Assembly: GCA_034509925.1 (NCBI GenBank)
Contig: CM067526.1
Location: 13,285,010 to 13,349,009 of the forward strand
Direction of reading: 5' to 3'
Length of the DNA stretch: 64,000 bases
Origin: Hirudinaria manillensis
Lineage: Eukaryota > Annelida > Clitellata > Hirudinida > Hirudinidae
The notes beneath the pieces were generated by a model, which had not been told where the DNA came from, ran no database searches, and saw only the letters and a list, made by a program, of their open reading frames with translations. The position numbers and the translations under genes were made by a program. This document shows, piece after piece, positions 1 to 12,714 of this stretch. The stretch's first letter is position 1, and each line of letters opens with the position of its first letter.

Positions 1-3000
1 ATTCCAGAATTTTTGAATTCTGAGCAATGAAGGATTGAGAACGATCAATTGAAATGAAAGTTGAGTTCCTAATTCATTCTCTTTGTAGAATTAATGTCTT
101 AAATTGGATGGGTTTGGGGCCGGGTTAGGGCTGGACCGAGTATGAATAGGGTTGGAGTATGGAGACCCTAAACAGTGATGTATATCAATATGCTGCATAA
201 AGAAGCTGGCCATTGTTCTCGGTATTAGAATTCATTTACATTCAAATTTAGAGACCGCTGTGCACTTTATTCCAGACTCTTAAAAAGAATTTGCATGCAT
301 TAAAAAAAAAAGATGTACCTCACAGTCTCAATATCTTCCTATCAAAACCTGATCCGAGCAGCTGAGAGGTGAATTTATGGGAGAGAATTTGTGGTAGATT
401 AAGTTGAAAGCTTCAAAATATTTAAGAAAGTTTATTTTATTTACGGAGAAAGTGTGGATATAAAAATTCTGTGGCCATAAAGAAATTTCGTGTTTTGTAT
501 TTGTTCAAATAAAATGTGATTGTGGCTAAACATGACCGTCCTTTTCTCTATGAATATCCGCTGAATTTTATGCTCAGATAGCTCTTAATTCGAACACTTT
601 CATAGTTTATATATATATACCTTGTGATTTTGGTTGAACCATTGATTGATGTGAGAAAGGAAGAAGGAATGAATGCATAAATAAGCGATTGAATGATTGA
701 GGAAGCTATGCAGACTGAAAGGTATAGTAACGTCACTTTGTGTATCGTGTTACAAAGCCTAATTATTATATTAAAGATGTACAAAGCAAACAACCAAACG
801 AGAAATACTATCAACAGCCATCGGCTCTGACCAAAGATGCTGTTCCAGCTTTGAAGTGGATTTTCCCAGGTACTTAAAATTGAAATAGTTTCCTTTCTGA
901 GATCTAAACTCGGCCACTGCATTCTTTCTGCTGAGTCAAAGAGCTTCCTTCGACTAATGAGTCCCAGTTATCAGTTAATGATTGGGACCGTTGATGACAG
1001 ATTCTCTGAGTCGAACACGGAGCGAGGAACGTGTTTATCGGCCGTAGAGTGACGGGTATGACTTCTATTTGGTCGCCGGTTGTCGCGAACGATCGCTAGC
1101 GTCGACTCTCGCTGCATCAGCGACCGGTGCTTGGTCAGTGTGGTAGCCACCTGACTGATTTCCATTATCGAGTCCATTTATGGGAATAACAGGAACTACA
1201 GCGTTAGAAACGCTAATAGTTGGATTAATGAGCCGTTTTGAGAGCTGGCATAACGATGGCGTCTTGTAATGCAAACATTCTGGTTGTTTGTTTATTTACA
1301 CTGAACTCGTAAGCCCCATGGCAGAGGTTGCGTGTGGCAATCTATCAGTCGTGGATCGTCCGTCAGTGCGACCACCTCTGGAGGCCTGAATCATAGACGG
1401 TATCCCGTATAAACCATGCCCCTATTTGCTGGGGTTGGATGGACTGACTTTCTGGGTAAGATAAGCCAGAGGGGTGAGAGAGATAAAGATAAGGCGATAT
1501 CTCGGAGTATCGTTTACGAGAAGTCAAATAAAACATCATGGAAATATTCGATTAAAAGCCGAATTGCTCACAGACTGAAAATAAATTTCTTATCAACGCT
1601 GAAATTGATTGGACGAACAAAGTGCTTCTCAAGGATTGATGGACTGACGATGAGACATTAATCAGTCGATGTTTATTGATTGTATGTTCTTGTATATTAA
1701 TTAACCTGTCAGCCGGGCTACAACTTCGACTCCATAGTGGGCTGGCTGACCCTTGGTGTTGATATAGGGGCCACTGGATTACAATTTATCTTAAGTTAAA
1801 GCCTAGAATGATTTCATGTATTTCCATAATAAATTCTTGGTATACGAGATTGATATTTTCATAAATAAATTATGTTAATAACTATGACATAACGCGCGCT
1901 ATGACGTAATAATATGTCATATTAATAATTCATCGCTGACCTATCGGTTATCGAGCATGTGTGGGCTCGTACAAAAAAAAATGTGACTACTCTCGACCAA
2001 AAATCTTCACGTCTTAACCCACTCAATTTCATTCTCTCCAGAGTCCGACTCTTCACTTTAAACTCATCATACCTTTTGAATTCTTCATAGTTTTAGGTCC
2101 ATCCTTGTAGTTCACTCCTACATTCGACCTATAAGAGCCTAAAGCTCCTTACTTTTCCATCATCTCTTCCCTTCCGGCGTCACAGCGCTCCGTCCACTCT
2201 TTCGTTATCTCTCTTTGGCTCCTCGTTGATATAAGCGACGGTATTTTTATGTAGGCACGTTGTTGTTTGTTGTTGGCGTCGGTTGTGTAGTAATTGCCAG
2301 TACAAGTCTTAGGAGAGCGATCGTGGCTAGTGTTATCTTTGGTAAGCCTCAATTAAGCTCTTTCTATTTCCAAAGGTTGGGTTGATAGTACAATGAACGG
2401 TTGATTAAGTTGCAACAATATTCGGCTGATCTTGTTTAAAGGGGATACTGTCCTTAGGAAAGGTAGTTTCGTTCCTCGTGGTCGCTGCGTGTAGCTCCTA
2501 CTTCCGATGTGTACGACTCTTGTTGTTGTTTTTTGTCGCCGTCGTCGTCTTCGTCGTTGTTGAGAGAAATTCACGGAGCTGGCTGAGACTAGAATTGAAT
2601 TGCTACTACACCTTGGACTTTGACTGCTTACTTGACTTGTTAGTGTTCGTTCATTTAATTGTTTAGTTTATTTTTGTTTCATCTGTCTTGTGTTTTCGAA
2701 GCACACTTTTGCCCATTAGTTGGCCCGCCATATTCTGCTGTTTGTACTACAGATTCCGTCTTTTAAAGAGAATTTTATTATTATTACCTTACTTAAATTA
2801 TTATTATTATTATCAGTACTATTATTATAATTATTGTTTGTTAATGCTTAAATGGTAAAAGAAGAAAGACAAGCTTATAGATAATAATAAGACTTTTTTT
2901 TTATTAAATTTCTTATATTCAACATTGTGTTTACCTCTGCAATACTAGCCGTGAATGGGATTCTTTGTTTAATCAGTTTTGGCTCGGCTGTTAACACCGT

Positions 3001-3348
3001 GCTGAGACCAGGTGCGTTTCTTAACACCCACGTAATGAAATTGGGTGTTGTGAATTACTAATCAGGTACTGGATTGCACATTGTCGTAGTTAAAGATGTC
3101 TTTTCTTTTTGTATTTTTTCTCAAGCCTCTCTTTGTATGATCGTCGTACTCATGTTGTAATCTCTTCAGTGCCATGTCGAACAGTCAATCATTAGTCATT
3201 TTGTTCCTTTTCAAATCGTCTCGTCTTTCGATATGCCATTTCTCCTATGACAGCGTTTGTCGTATTTAAATCAGTTAATGTGAATAATAAAGGAAATAAT
3301 AATATTAAAAACCACCTCTGCATTAATAGCAACATTATAAATAATGGC

Positions 3349-3380
<32 letters not shown>

Positions 3381-3998
3381 CAACAACAACAATAATAACA
3401 ATATTATAATAAAATGATTGTACAGCACTTTATAATAGTAATGGTAGTAATAATAAAAGAATGATGAATGAACCTATTCAATTTTTAAGGAGGTTTTTTT
3501 GAATAGCACGAGACCTGTCTCTGCATGTACTGACGAAGAAAACAGCTCCTGTAGATTGCGCTTATCATCATCATCATCATCGTCGTCGTCGTCGTCGTCA
3601 TCATCATCATCATCGCCAAGATTATCATCACCATCGTTATCATGGTTACAATAATGCCAATTTAACCGAAGCGTAAACAATCGTATCTTGAATGGCCTCA
3701 AAGGGACAGTGAGGTCGGGGTGATGATGATGACGACGATGACGTTAATGATATTGATGATGGTGATGATGGTGATGATGATGATGACGATGACGTTAATG
3801 ATATTGATGATGATGATGATTCATTGAAATGTGAACTGAAAGAAGCTGGATACTCATTCATTTGATTCTCATCATTGAAGTTGTCAGCATATCGAGTCTT
3901 TTAGTAACATTACCATAGCAACGGCTGAAAGGTTATCATCCTTATCGTTATCAACGAGGTCATTATCGTCATCATCACAGGCAGCACTACCATCATCG

Positions 3999-4043
<45 letters not shown>

Positions 4044-4829
4044 CCGTTGAAGCCGTCGAGAGAATGGATTGGTGTACGCAAAACTAGGAAAATTCATTTG
4101 GAATCTTGTTTCTATTCTCGCTTTATTTCCCTTTCACTCATGTGAAGTCGGTGATGATTGTGATTACGAAGCATGATGATGATGATGGTGATGATGATGA
4201 TGATGATGATGATGGTGCTTATGTCAGTATTATGTTGGTGATGAACTTTGACATAGTGATGTAATATTTTGAGTTTCTATAAACTGACATCATCATCATC
4301 GATATTATCATTAATCATCATTAGTATAAAATCCGTGCATACTTATTATGCATTATTATACTGCAGAGATGCGAGAGTATTATTGCGCAACACCCGTAAT
4401 TATTCCGCGCAGCTGTCTAAGGAAATGGCAGGACTTGAGACGCCCCCCTAAGGGTTTGATGATGGCTTACAGTCCGATGCCCTTAAAAGCTTAATGGCTT
4501 AATAACATATAATTGAGTAGTGACAACACTGTAAAAGTGGCCTGCAAACACGTCCATTGAATGCATTTTCTTTTACAGAAAATTAAAAAGAAAAACAGCC
4601 AAACAGAAAAATCTTTGGGACCAATAAAAAAAAAAATATAGTGAATCCAATCAGCAGGAAGATAACCAAAAACGAGAAGAAAAAGTACACGCCTTCTTTA
4701 ACACTTAGCCACGATTCTAACCGATTTCTGAAAGCAAGAGAACCGTCCTCACAGGGTTAAACCAAACCCCCTTCCTGGCCAATCGACCCGACCGCCCATT
4801 TTCGCCTCCGGAACCATTTCTCCAGCGAC
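1..4829. other. 5' flank of the spectrin gene, no recognisable gene
   Basis: No open frame here reads like a known protein. The frames that exist are short, lack splice-consistent neighbours, or are translations of simple repeats. The stretch 2750-4215 is dense in ATT and ATC/GAT trinucleotide runs. Non-coding 5' exons and the promoter of the spectrin gene could lie here, but I see no element I can assign. Just before the spectrin start there is an in-frame TAA at 4758-4760. Confidence 0.6.
3346..4215. repeat. Cluster of trinucleotide microsatellites
   Basis: AAT repeats at about 3346-3412, ATC/GTC repeats at 3565-3615, GATGAT and GATGACG repeats at 3720-3825, a long ATC run at 3990-4043 and a GAT run at 4174-4213. 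The 3720-3825 part shows a short higher-order duplication, in which a GATGACGATGACGTTAATG-type unit appears twice. Runs of Asp, Ser or Leu predicted here are products of the repeats. Confidence 0.9.
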
Positions 4830-5179
4830 ATGTACTACTCGACCGCGTACGAACGCGATCGTCGCTCTTCTTCTAGGCACGCCACGCCGGAGCTGGAGAT
4901 CAAGGACTCTGCTGCTGTCTACGAGACGGAGAGGATCAAAGTCCTGCAGCAGGAGAGAGTCTACGTCCAGAAGAAGACGTTTACCAAGTGGTGCAACTCC
5001 TACCTGGAAAAGGTTTGTTTGCCTTCTCTTGTATGTTTCACGTTTTCTTTTTGATGCTTCTTAGTTCCATGCACCTGAGTCTTTATAATCAGGAAAGGTC
5101 TTTGATGGTTGTTGGTCCTTGCAATCTGGGTGCTCTGTTATCTTTATGCATCTTCTTAACAGGCTATATATTGTTTTCG

Positions 5180-5211
<32 letters not shown>

Positions 5212-5680
5212 GTCGTCATTTTATTGACATTCCTACTCCAATTGAGAGCCGTCATCATCTTTATGATGTTGACTGTCGAATTGGTCGTCGAATCGCATTT
5301 TAACTTTCAAGATGTCCTACTTTCAGAAAACCTGACGAGTGTCAGGAGAAATTGAAAACTGAGATTGTTTTGTTTTGTTGCTGTTGTTGCTGTGTTATTG
5401 TTTTTTCAGTGGAATATACAATTTCTCTGAGTTTAGATGAACTTAAAGGCAAATGTTGACTTTATGATTTCTCTTTGGTCCTATCCTCTCATATGTTTGA
5501 AGTTCCTTTCATCACCTACTATGCATAAGGACAAGCATACATGCACACAGACAAACAAGCGTACATGCAAATACAATTGTTTTTTTTTTTTATGACTGAA
5601 GAAGATCACTAGCTGGCTCTTCATTTTATGTCACTTGTTCACAACCAATTTATTCATTTGTTTGTTTAATGTTATATATT

Positions 5681-5714
<34 letters not shown>

Positions 5715-5744
5715 TTATTAGTTGTTATTATTGTGATTTTTTGC

Positions 5745-5799
<55 letters not shown>

Positions 5800-6344
5800 G
5801 TCTTTTGCTAAACTTTGTACTTGACTTTTTTTACGTAAATAGTTCCGCCATTCCAGTGCTGGTTCCCATGCGATGACAATAATAATAATAATAATAATAA
5901 TAATTAGGAAACAGTTAGCACAGCATAATAACATTGCTCACTTGTCTCACAAAGTTTGTGACAAAAATGTTCCATACAAGAAGAGTCAATCCACTTATGA
6001 TGGCGGTTGTCCAGTTTTGGCATTCCCAGATAGTTCTGCCAGACAGGGCTTGCCCAACCTCCCCCAAATAATGCCACAGGGTTACATTAACCCACTTAAT
6101 TATTAGTATCTTTGATCTTTGCATCAGAACTCAATACTCGTCTTCTTCACTCAGCGTTTCCTCCTGGAACACATTCGCCAGAGTTTCAGTAAACTCCGTT
6201 TCTCCGTCTTCGGAGTTTTAATGAATTTTCTGATTAATTTATTAATGTTACTGTTAATTGCCAATCGTTTGTCTAGTTTAATACAAGTCCATTTGTGCTG
6301 TGGCGTTGATGATGATGATGCTGCTGCTGCTGCTGTTGTTGTTG

Positions 6345-6375
<31 letters not shown>

Positions 6376-9300
6376 TGATGATGTGAAGACGATGACGGAG
6401 ATGATGGTCGGCTGGTTGATTTGTCGGTTGACTTACTTTCCAAGGCATAACGAAGCGATTTGGACGCGCGCTCGACTATGGAATTTACAAGACGTCGAAA
6501 AAGGAAGTAATCTCTTGGAAGAGATTGGAGATCTTTTCCCACGCCTTTTAGAATTCAAGAGTTTGCCTCACCAACATCCACTCGAGTCCAATACTTAAGT
6601 AGCCGGAAGCACTCTCCTTTGCATCCATTCCATTTCCATCCATCCAATCCGTTCACTATTTCCATCATCAGCATCGTCGTCATCATCGTGGTGATTGTCT
6701 TTTATTCTTTTCTTCCCTTCCCTTCTTCCTCTATTTTTTTCTTTCTTTCATTCATTCTGTCTTTCTTTCATTCATTATTTCTTTTATATCTGTTATTCAT
6801 TCTCCTTTCATTTCTGCGCAAATTAAATTAATTATGAAAACTTTCAGAGTCAAAAAAAGATGTTTGTTCTTTCCTATTGGTTAATTGGCTCCTTAATTAA
6901 ATGGTGCGTCACGTATAGGTATTGTATACGTATGGTTTACGTATTATGTAATATTATATAAGGAGTCCATTCATTGATCAGTGATTTCAGTGCGTAGACC
7001 GAGCACTTCAGGTAAAGAGATGTTGATGTTGCTGCTGCTGATGGTGATGATGGTGATAGTGGTGATGAAAGAGATGGAGGCGTGTATGACTCACTCACTG
7101 GCGCTTCCTGAAAGTTCTAGTGATTCACTACGATCTTGCAGTTCCTACCTGAGGGCTAGGTCACTCCTTTGCTTGTTTTTTCACTCATTTTTCCATCTCT
7201 CACTCCCTCGATCCACGTGTGCCTCCCCGATAATGAGAAACAGAGAGTGAGGAGTGAATGAAGAACAAAGATCCTTTTGCACTTCAAAGCAGTTTATTTC
7301 TACCTACATCTCTGCGAGAGGTTTTCTCGTGTACGTCGTCCTCGTCCGAAACGATGATATCACTATCTCAACTGGCACATTACGGGTACGCATAGTTGGA
7401 TGCTTGGATGGATGCTTGGAAGGATGCTTGGATGGATGCTTGGATGGATGCTTGGATGGATGCTTGGAAGGATGCTTGGAAGGATTCTTGGATGGATGCT
7501 TGGATGGATGCTTGGATGGATGCTTGGAAGGATGCATTAAAGGATGTTTGGTTGGATACATGGAAGGATGCTTGGATGGATGCTTGGAAGGATGCTTGGA
7601 TTGAAGGCTCAATTGGACCTCCCTAACACCATTAAAGGTGTATTATGACCTCCAAGGAGATATTTCTTTCCACTAGAGACTAGATTATAACTCGTTCTCA
7701 AAACCCATTTGCCAACCTAATTTCCCGGTTCAACGCTTTACACCCACTTCCTGTTTTGAGCCACTTTATTAGCACAGTTTCTCTGCTGCTAACGACCTTG
7801 ACCCGATAAGGATGAAGGACAGGGTGAGTAAGGACCCTCTTAGTGCGCCAAAAACATGGCACCCACTCACTCACATCATCAGTGTCAGTTAAAAATATAA
7901 AATGGCGATAAAATTTATTGCGGGAATTTCAATATTTCCATTGAACTTTAAAAAGCGTCCTTGGAGGGTGGTATTATTGAACGACAGAGCGTGCGGAGGA
8001 CGAGAATGAAACCATGTTTTTAAATATAAAAGAATTTAAAGACTTATTTCTTATTTCTTTTTTTTTAAAATTATTTTTACACCACCAAAGAACAGCTGTA
8101 AAACTAGTGAACTGTCAAAATTTGATAAATGGTTGACTAATAATGATTATTTGAATAGACGCATACATATGCATGAGAATAGCAGTTGATGCCATAAATG
8201 AATGCCATCTAGACTACCCAATTATCATAATTTATTTACCCAGCTATTAATAACCAGTGTTGGGAAAGCATCCAGGTAATGATTGACGGTGGCCGATAAT
8301 CTCGCTTATCATCATTGCATCCTGTTCTTGATAAGATTTTAAGCTAATCGAATATCAACGTTGACCTAGGTATTGAGCCAATCATTCTCATCTTTTCTAG
8401 GTCAACCTCGGCGTAAACGACCTATTTTCTGACCTATGCGATGGCAAGGTCCTGATGAACCTGCTGGTCATCATCTCAGGGGAGTTGTTCGGGAGACCGA
8501 ACAGGGGCGTCCTTAGGGTCCAGAAAATGGAGAATGTCAGCCGCTGCCTTCAGTTCCTTGCCACGAAGGTAGGTTGCGATGATGATGATGATGACGATTA
8601 GAAGTGATGATGGTGATAATGATTGTGATTAGTATTTGGTGATGATGATGTTGATGATGGTGTGTGATAGTACTGATGGGGAGGATGATTGAAGTGATTA
8701 ATATCTGATGATGATGCTTAGCAGTGACGATAGTGATGATGATGATGGCAGTGATAATTTATGATAATTATGACGATGATGGTAGTGATACTGATGGTAG
8801 TGATGATAATGATGATGATGGTAGTGATGATAGTGATGATAATGATGATGATGGTAGTGATACTGTTGAATCGCTTAGTCATTCGATGGTTTAATCTGGG
8901 TTCGAACCTAGGGTCCCATGACTCGACATGATACTCAAACATATCCACGTAATTGGAGTCGAAATGGTTGAGTGATTTTTATTGGAGACACTCTCTCTCC
9001 AACTTTTTATTAGCTTTAAGTTTTTACACAAAGTAGCGTCGTGTTGTTATTTTTTTTCTTCAGAATGTTTAAAACGTATTTTTGGGAAAATCAATTCATT
9101 TGCCCTTGACCTTGACCTAGACGTGACCTAAATTTTGTAAGGGCAAAAAAAAAATTAAATTAAATTTGTTGTGTCTCTTTGATTGCACCAGGTGACCTTC
9201 GAGAACATAGGACCCGAGGACATCGTGGACGGCAATCCGACCCTCATCCTCGGACTCATCTGGACCATAATCCTGAGGTTTCAGATCCAGGATATCGTTA

Positions 9301-9380
9301 TCGAAGTGGTTAGTAGCTGTTGTCATCATCATTGGAATGGTTAGCCATTCCATTTCATCATCATCATCATCATCACCATC

Positions 9381-9437
<57 letters not shown>

Positions 9438-10521
9438 GCATCATCATCGTTTTATTCTTCTTCTTCTTCATCTATGTGCCTACAATCACAACAACATTCA
9501 CTTGCAGAACAACAAAGACAACATTGACAAAATCAACGCAAAAGATGCTCTCCTGCTCTGGTGTCAGCGAAAGACGAACGGGTTCGAACGTTGTTTTCAT
9601 TGATTTAATGAATGAGCAAATGAATGACATAGGGTGACTTCATCACTTATTGATCCAACCCATACTTTGCGTCCACATCGATTGATCAATTAATGTCCTT
9701 TTTCAATCGATGTTCCATTTCAATCGATGCTCCATTTCAATCAATGTTCCTTTCCAATCGATGCTCCATTTTCACTCTACAGCTACAGAGGAGTGAAGAT
9801 CGAAAACTTCACCACCAGCTGGAGGAGCGGTCTCGGCTTCAACGCCCTGATCCACGCCCACAGACCCGACCTCATCGACTACGACGCCCTGGATCCCAAC
9901 GACCACATCGGAAACCTCAACAATGCTTTCACGGTGGCCGAGGAACAGCTCGGGATCAAGAGGCTTCTCGATCCGGAAGGTAGGTTGGACGGATGGATAG
10001 ATGGATGACTGGATGGATGGATGGAGCAGACAGTTGAGTGAATAGACTGATTGATGGATGGATGGAAAAGTGACAAAATATAAGGTTCTATGGCTTATAA
10101 TTAGCAATTATTAGGACCAGAATGCACACCTGAATGGGTTTTTGCTCCTTTGTACAAAATGTATTAAGAACGATCATCATGATTATCATGATACCATGAT
10201 GATGAGACCCCAATAAATTGATCATTCCACACTGAAAGACAGACACATTGTTTTGCCCTACGTGGTTTTAAAAATTTGCATTCCAAATTAGTCGGAAAAA
10301 GAATTTTAAGCCATCAATCTGGAGTCATTTTAATCAAGTTCATGAATATTAATTTGCCAGCATTTATTATGCTAATGACTTGCTAACGAATAACATCTCC
10401 TCCCTCCAGACATGGACGTCGCTCGACCAGACGACAAATCCGTCATGACGTACGTCGCCTCCTACTACCACTACTTCGCCAAGATGAAGAGTCAGATGAC
10501 TGATTCAAAGAGGATCAACAA

Positions 10522-10600
<79 letters not shown>

Positions 10601-12385
10601 GATTTATTTCATCATTTATTATTGTATAATAATAATGTTATATCTTATTATTATTATTTTTTTATTAAAGCGCATAGATTAATATTTCATTTTAGCATCG
10701 AACGCTGCCTATTATTTTTAATATTGATAATAACTTTCAATTATCATTATTATACTTATTGTTATTTTTATTATTAAATTCTTCTTCTTTTTATTATTAT
10801 TATTGTTATTATTATTATTATTATTGTTATCAGTTAAATTGTTATCATTACATCTAACTATTTATCAATTAAACCTATTAACCTCTGACCTCTAACCCTT
10901 TGGACAGGTGCTCGCCTCCCTGATGGACATAGCAAGGGACGAGGACGACTACGAGTCCCTGGTGACGAACCTTCTCGAGTGGATCAACAGGAAAATTGGA
11001 GAACTCAACGACAGGAACTTTCCGAACTCTTTGGACGGAATCAAGATGGAGGTGAACGACTTCACCAACTACAGGGTCAAGGAGAAGCCACCCAAGTGAG
11101 ACGTGGTGGTGGTGATGATGATGACGGTAGTGGGTGGTGGTGGTGATGATGATACTCTTTGGGATGAGAAAAATAGGCAAGGAGGGAAAGATTATATGTC
11201 CCACACCAGGGCAATATCTTAACAATCTACTATGCAATGGGTATTACTGTATGATATCATTACTAACATTCTAACTATTAGCACTGAGTATGAATAATGT
11301 TTTCTCATGGTAGTTCTGTTTCTCATTGAACTTGCTATTTGAGTCGATGATGATGACGACGACGACGACGATGATGATGATGATGATAATTGTAATGAAA
11401 CTTGATGATTAAGAAACCAATATCACTTCTACTACTCTTTCTTTTCCCATTCCTTCAATCTCCGACCTTCTTTCTAATGCCAGGTACAAGGAGAAGGGCA
11501 ACATAGAGGTGCTGTTCTTCAACATCCAGGCAAAGCTGAAGAGCGGACAGAAGAAGATGTACGTCCCACCAGAGGGGAAACTCATCCGGGACATCGAGTC
11601 CGCCTGGATCTTCCTGGAGAAGGCCGAGCACGACAGGGAGATTGCCCTCAGGGAGGAACTCATCAGGTAGACGTGGCTGGCAGAGAATGGCAGTGTGATG
11701 AAAATATTGGTGACATGATGATGATTATGATGATGATGGTGGTGATAATGATTATCGTGGGTGTGGTTGTTAGTGATGGTATTGCCAGATTCACTCACAT
11801 CTGATGCTACTCTTACAGACAAGAAAAACTGAAACGACTGGCGGAGAAATTCGAGCGAAAGGTGAACCAATCATCATCGTCTTTGTCATCATCATTTTTT
11901 ATTTCTCTTTATTTTTTTCTTCCAACTTGCATACCTGCTTATTCATACCTCCTGCTCCGTGGAGCCACAGAAGCAGATCATTAACATAATTAACCCATGA
12001 TTCAGCGAATCCAAAAATCCTAATTAACATATTAACACTAGCTCTACTCAACTCTAATCACAACCAAATGAGTTTCTGCATTGTTTTTTTCTTCAAATTG
12101 CAGGCAATTTTGAGGGAGTCTTGGCTCAACGACATGATGAAGATTCTGAACGATCAGAACTTTGCCAACAACACGTCACAAGTCGAGGCCGCGCTCAAGA
12201 AGCACGAGGCCATTTCGGCAGACGTCGAGTCCAGGGTAACCATGATGACCCATCTGCGATGACGACGATGACCTTGATGACGTTGATGATGACTTGTGAA
12301 TGATGACTTGAATGATGGCTTTGGTGGTGAACAACATTATTGGTTGAAGTGATGTTGCATTGCTTGAACAACACGATTGATCGAT

Positions 12386-12433
<48 letters not shown>

Positions 12434-12662
12434 CGATTGATTGATTGATCTGACGTTGAATTCGATTGACTTTCAGAGGGACAGGTTTATTGCCCTCTCT
12501 GGAATGGTAGAGGAACTTTACCAGGAAAACTACCACAGCAAGCAACAGATCAAGGAGAGGTAAATGAATGATGGATGGTTGAGAGAAGGAAAAAAGGAGA
12601 TTGGGGGTTTTAGCTTTAATTAAAAATCATTATTGATAAATAATATATTATTTTATATATTA

Positions 12663-12714
<52 letters not shown>

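Larger units (their letters stand above)
4830..10522 (+). other. Spectrin exons 1-6: N-terminus and tandem CH actin-binding domain
   Basis: Exons: 4830-5012, 8401-8568, 9192-9308, 9508-9581, 9783-9979, 10410-10522. Exon 1 encodes a 46-residue leader and then [14 protein letters not shown], the start of CH1. Exon 2 continues with the [12 protein letters not shown] motif and exon 3 ends CH1. CH2 runs from [11 protein letters not shown] through [20 protein letters not shown] to [17 protein letters not shown], all standard beta-spectrin motifs. The exon 4/5 junction restores a Gly codon (GG plus C), which gives the expected KTNGYRGV join. Intron 1 is the longest of the gene, about 3.4 kb. Confidence 0.95.

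Noticed and set aside
548-922. 124-codon reverse frame with hydrophobic stretches
   Set aside because: Hydrophobicity arises from AT-rich sequence; no conserved motif and no second exon found.
6119-6598. 159-codon open frame in spectrin intron 1
   Set aside because: Its core is a GAT/GCT/GTT microsatellite and the flanks show no family motif or splice-compatible partner.
7254-7626. Open frames of 76-116 codons with GCLD, SKHP or MDAW periods
   Set aside because: They derive from the 12-bp minisatellite in intron 1 and read equally well on both strands.
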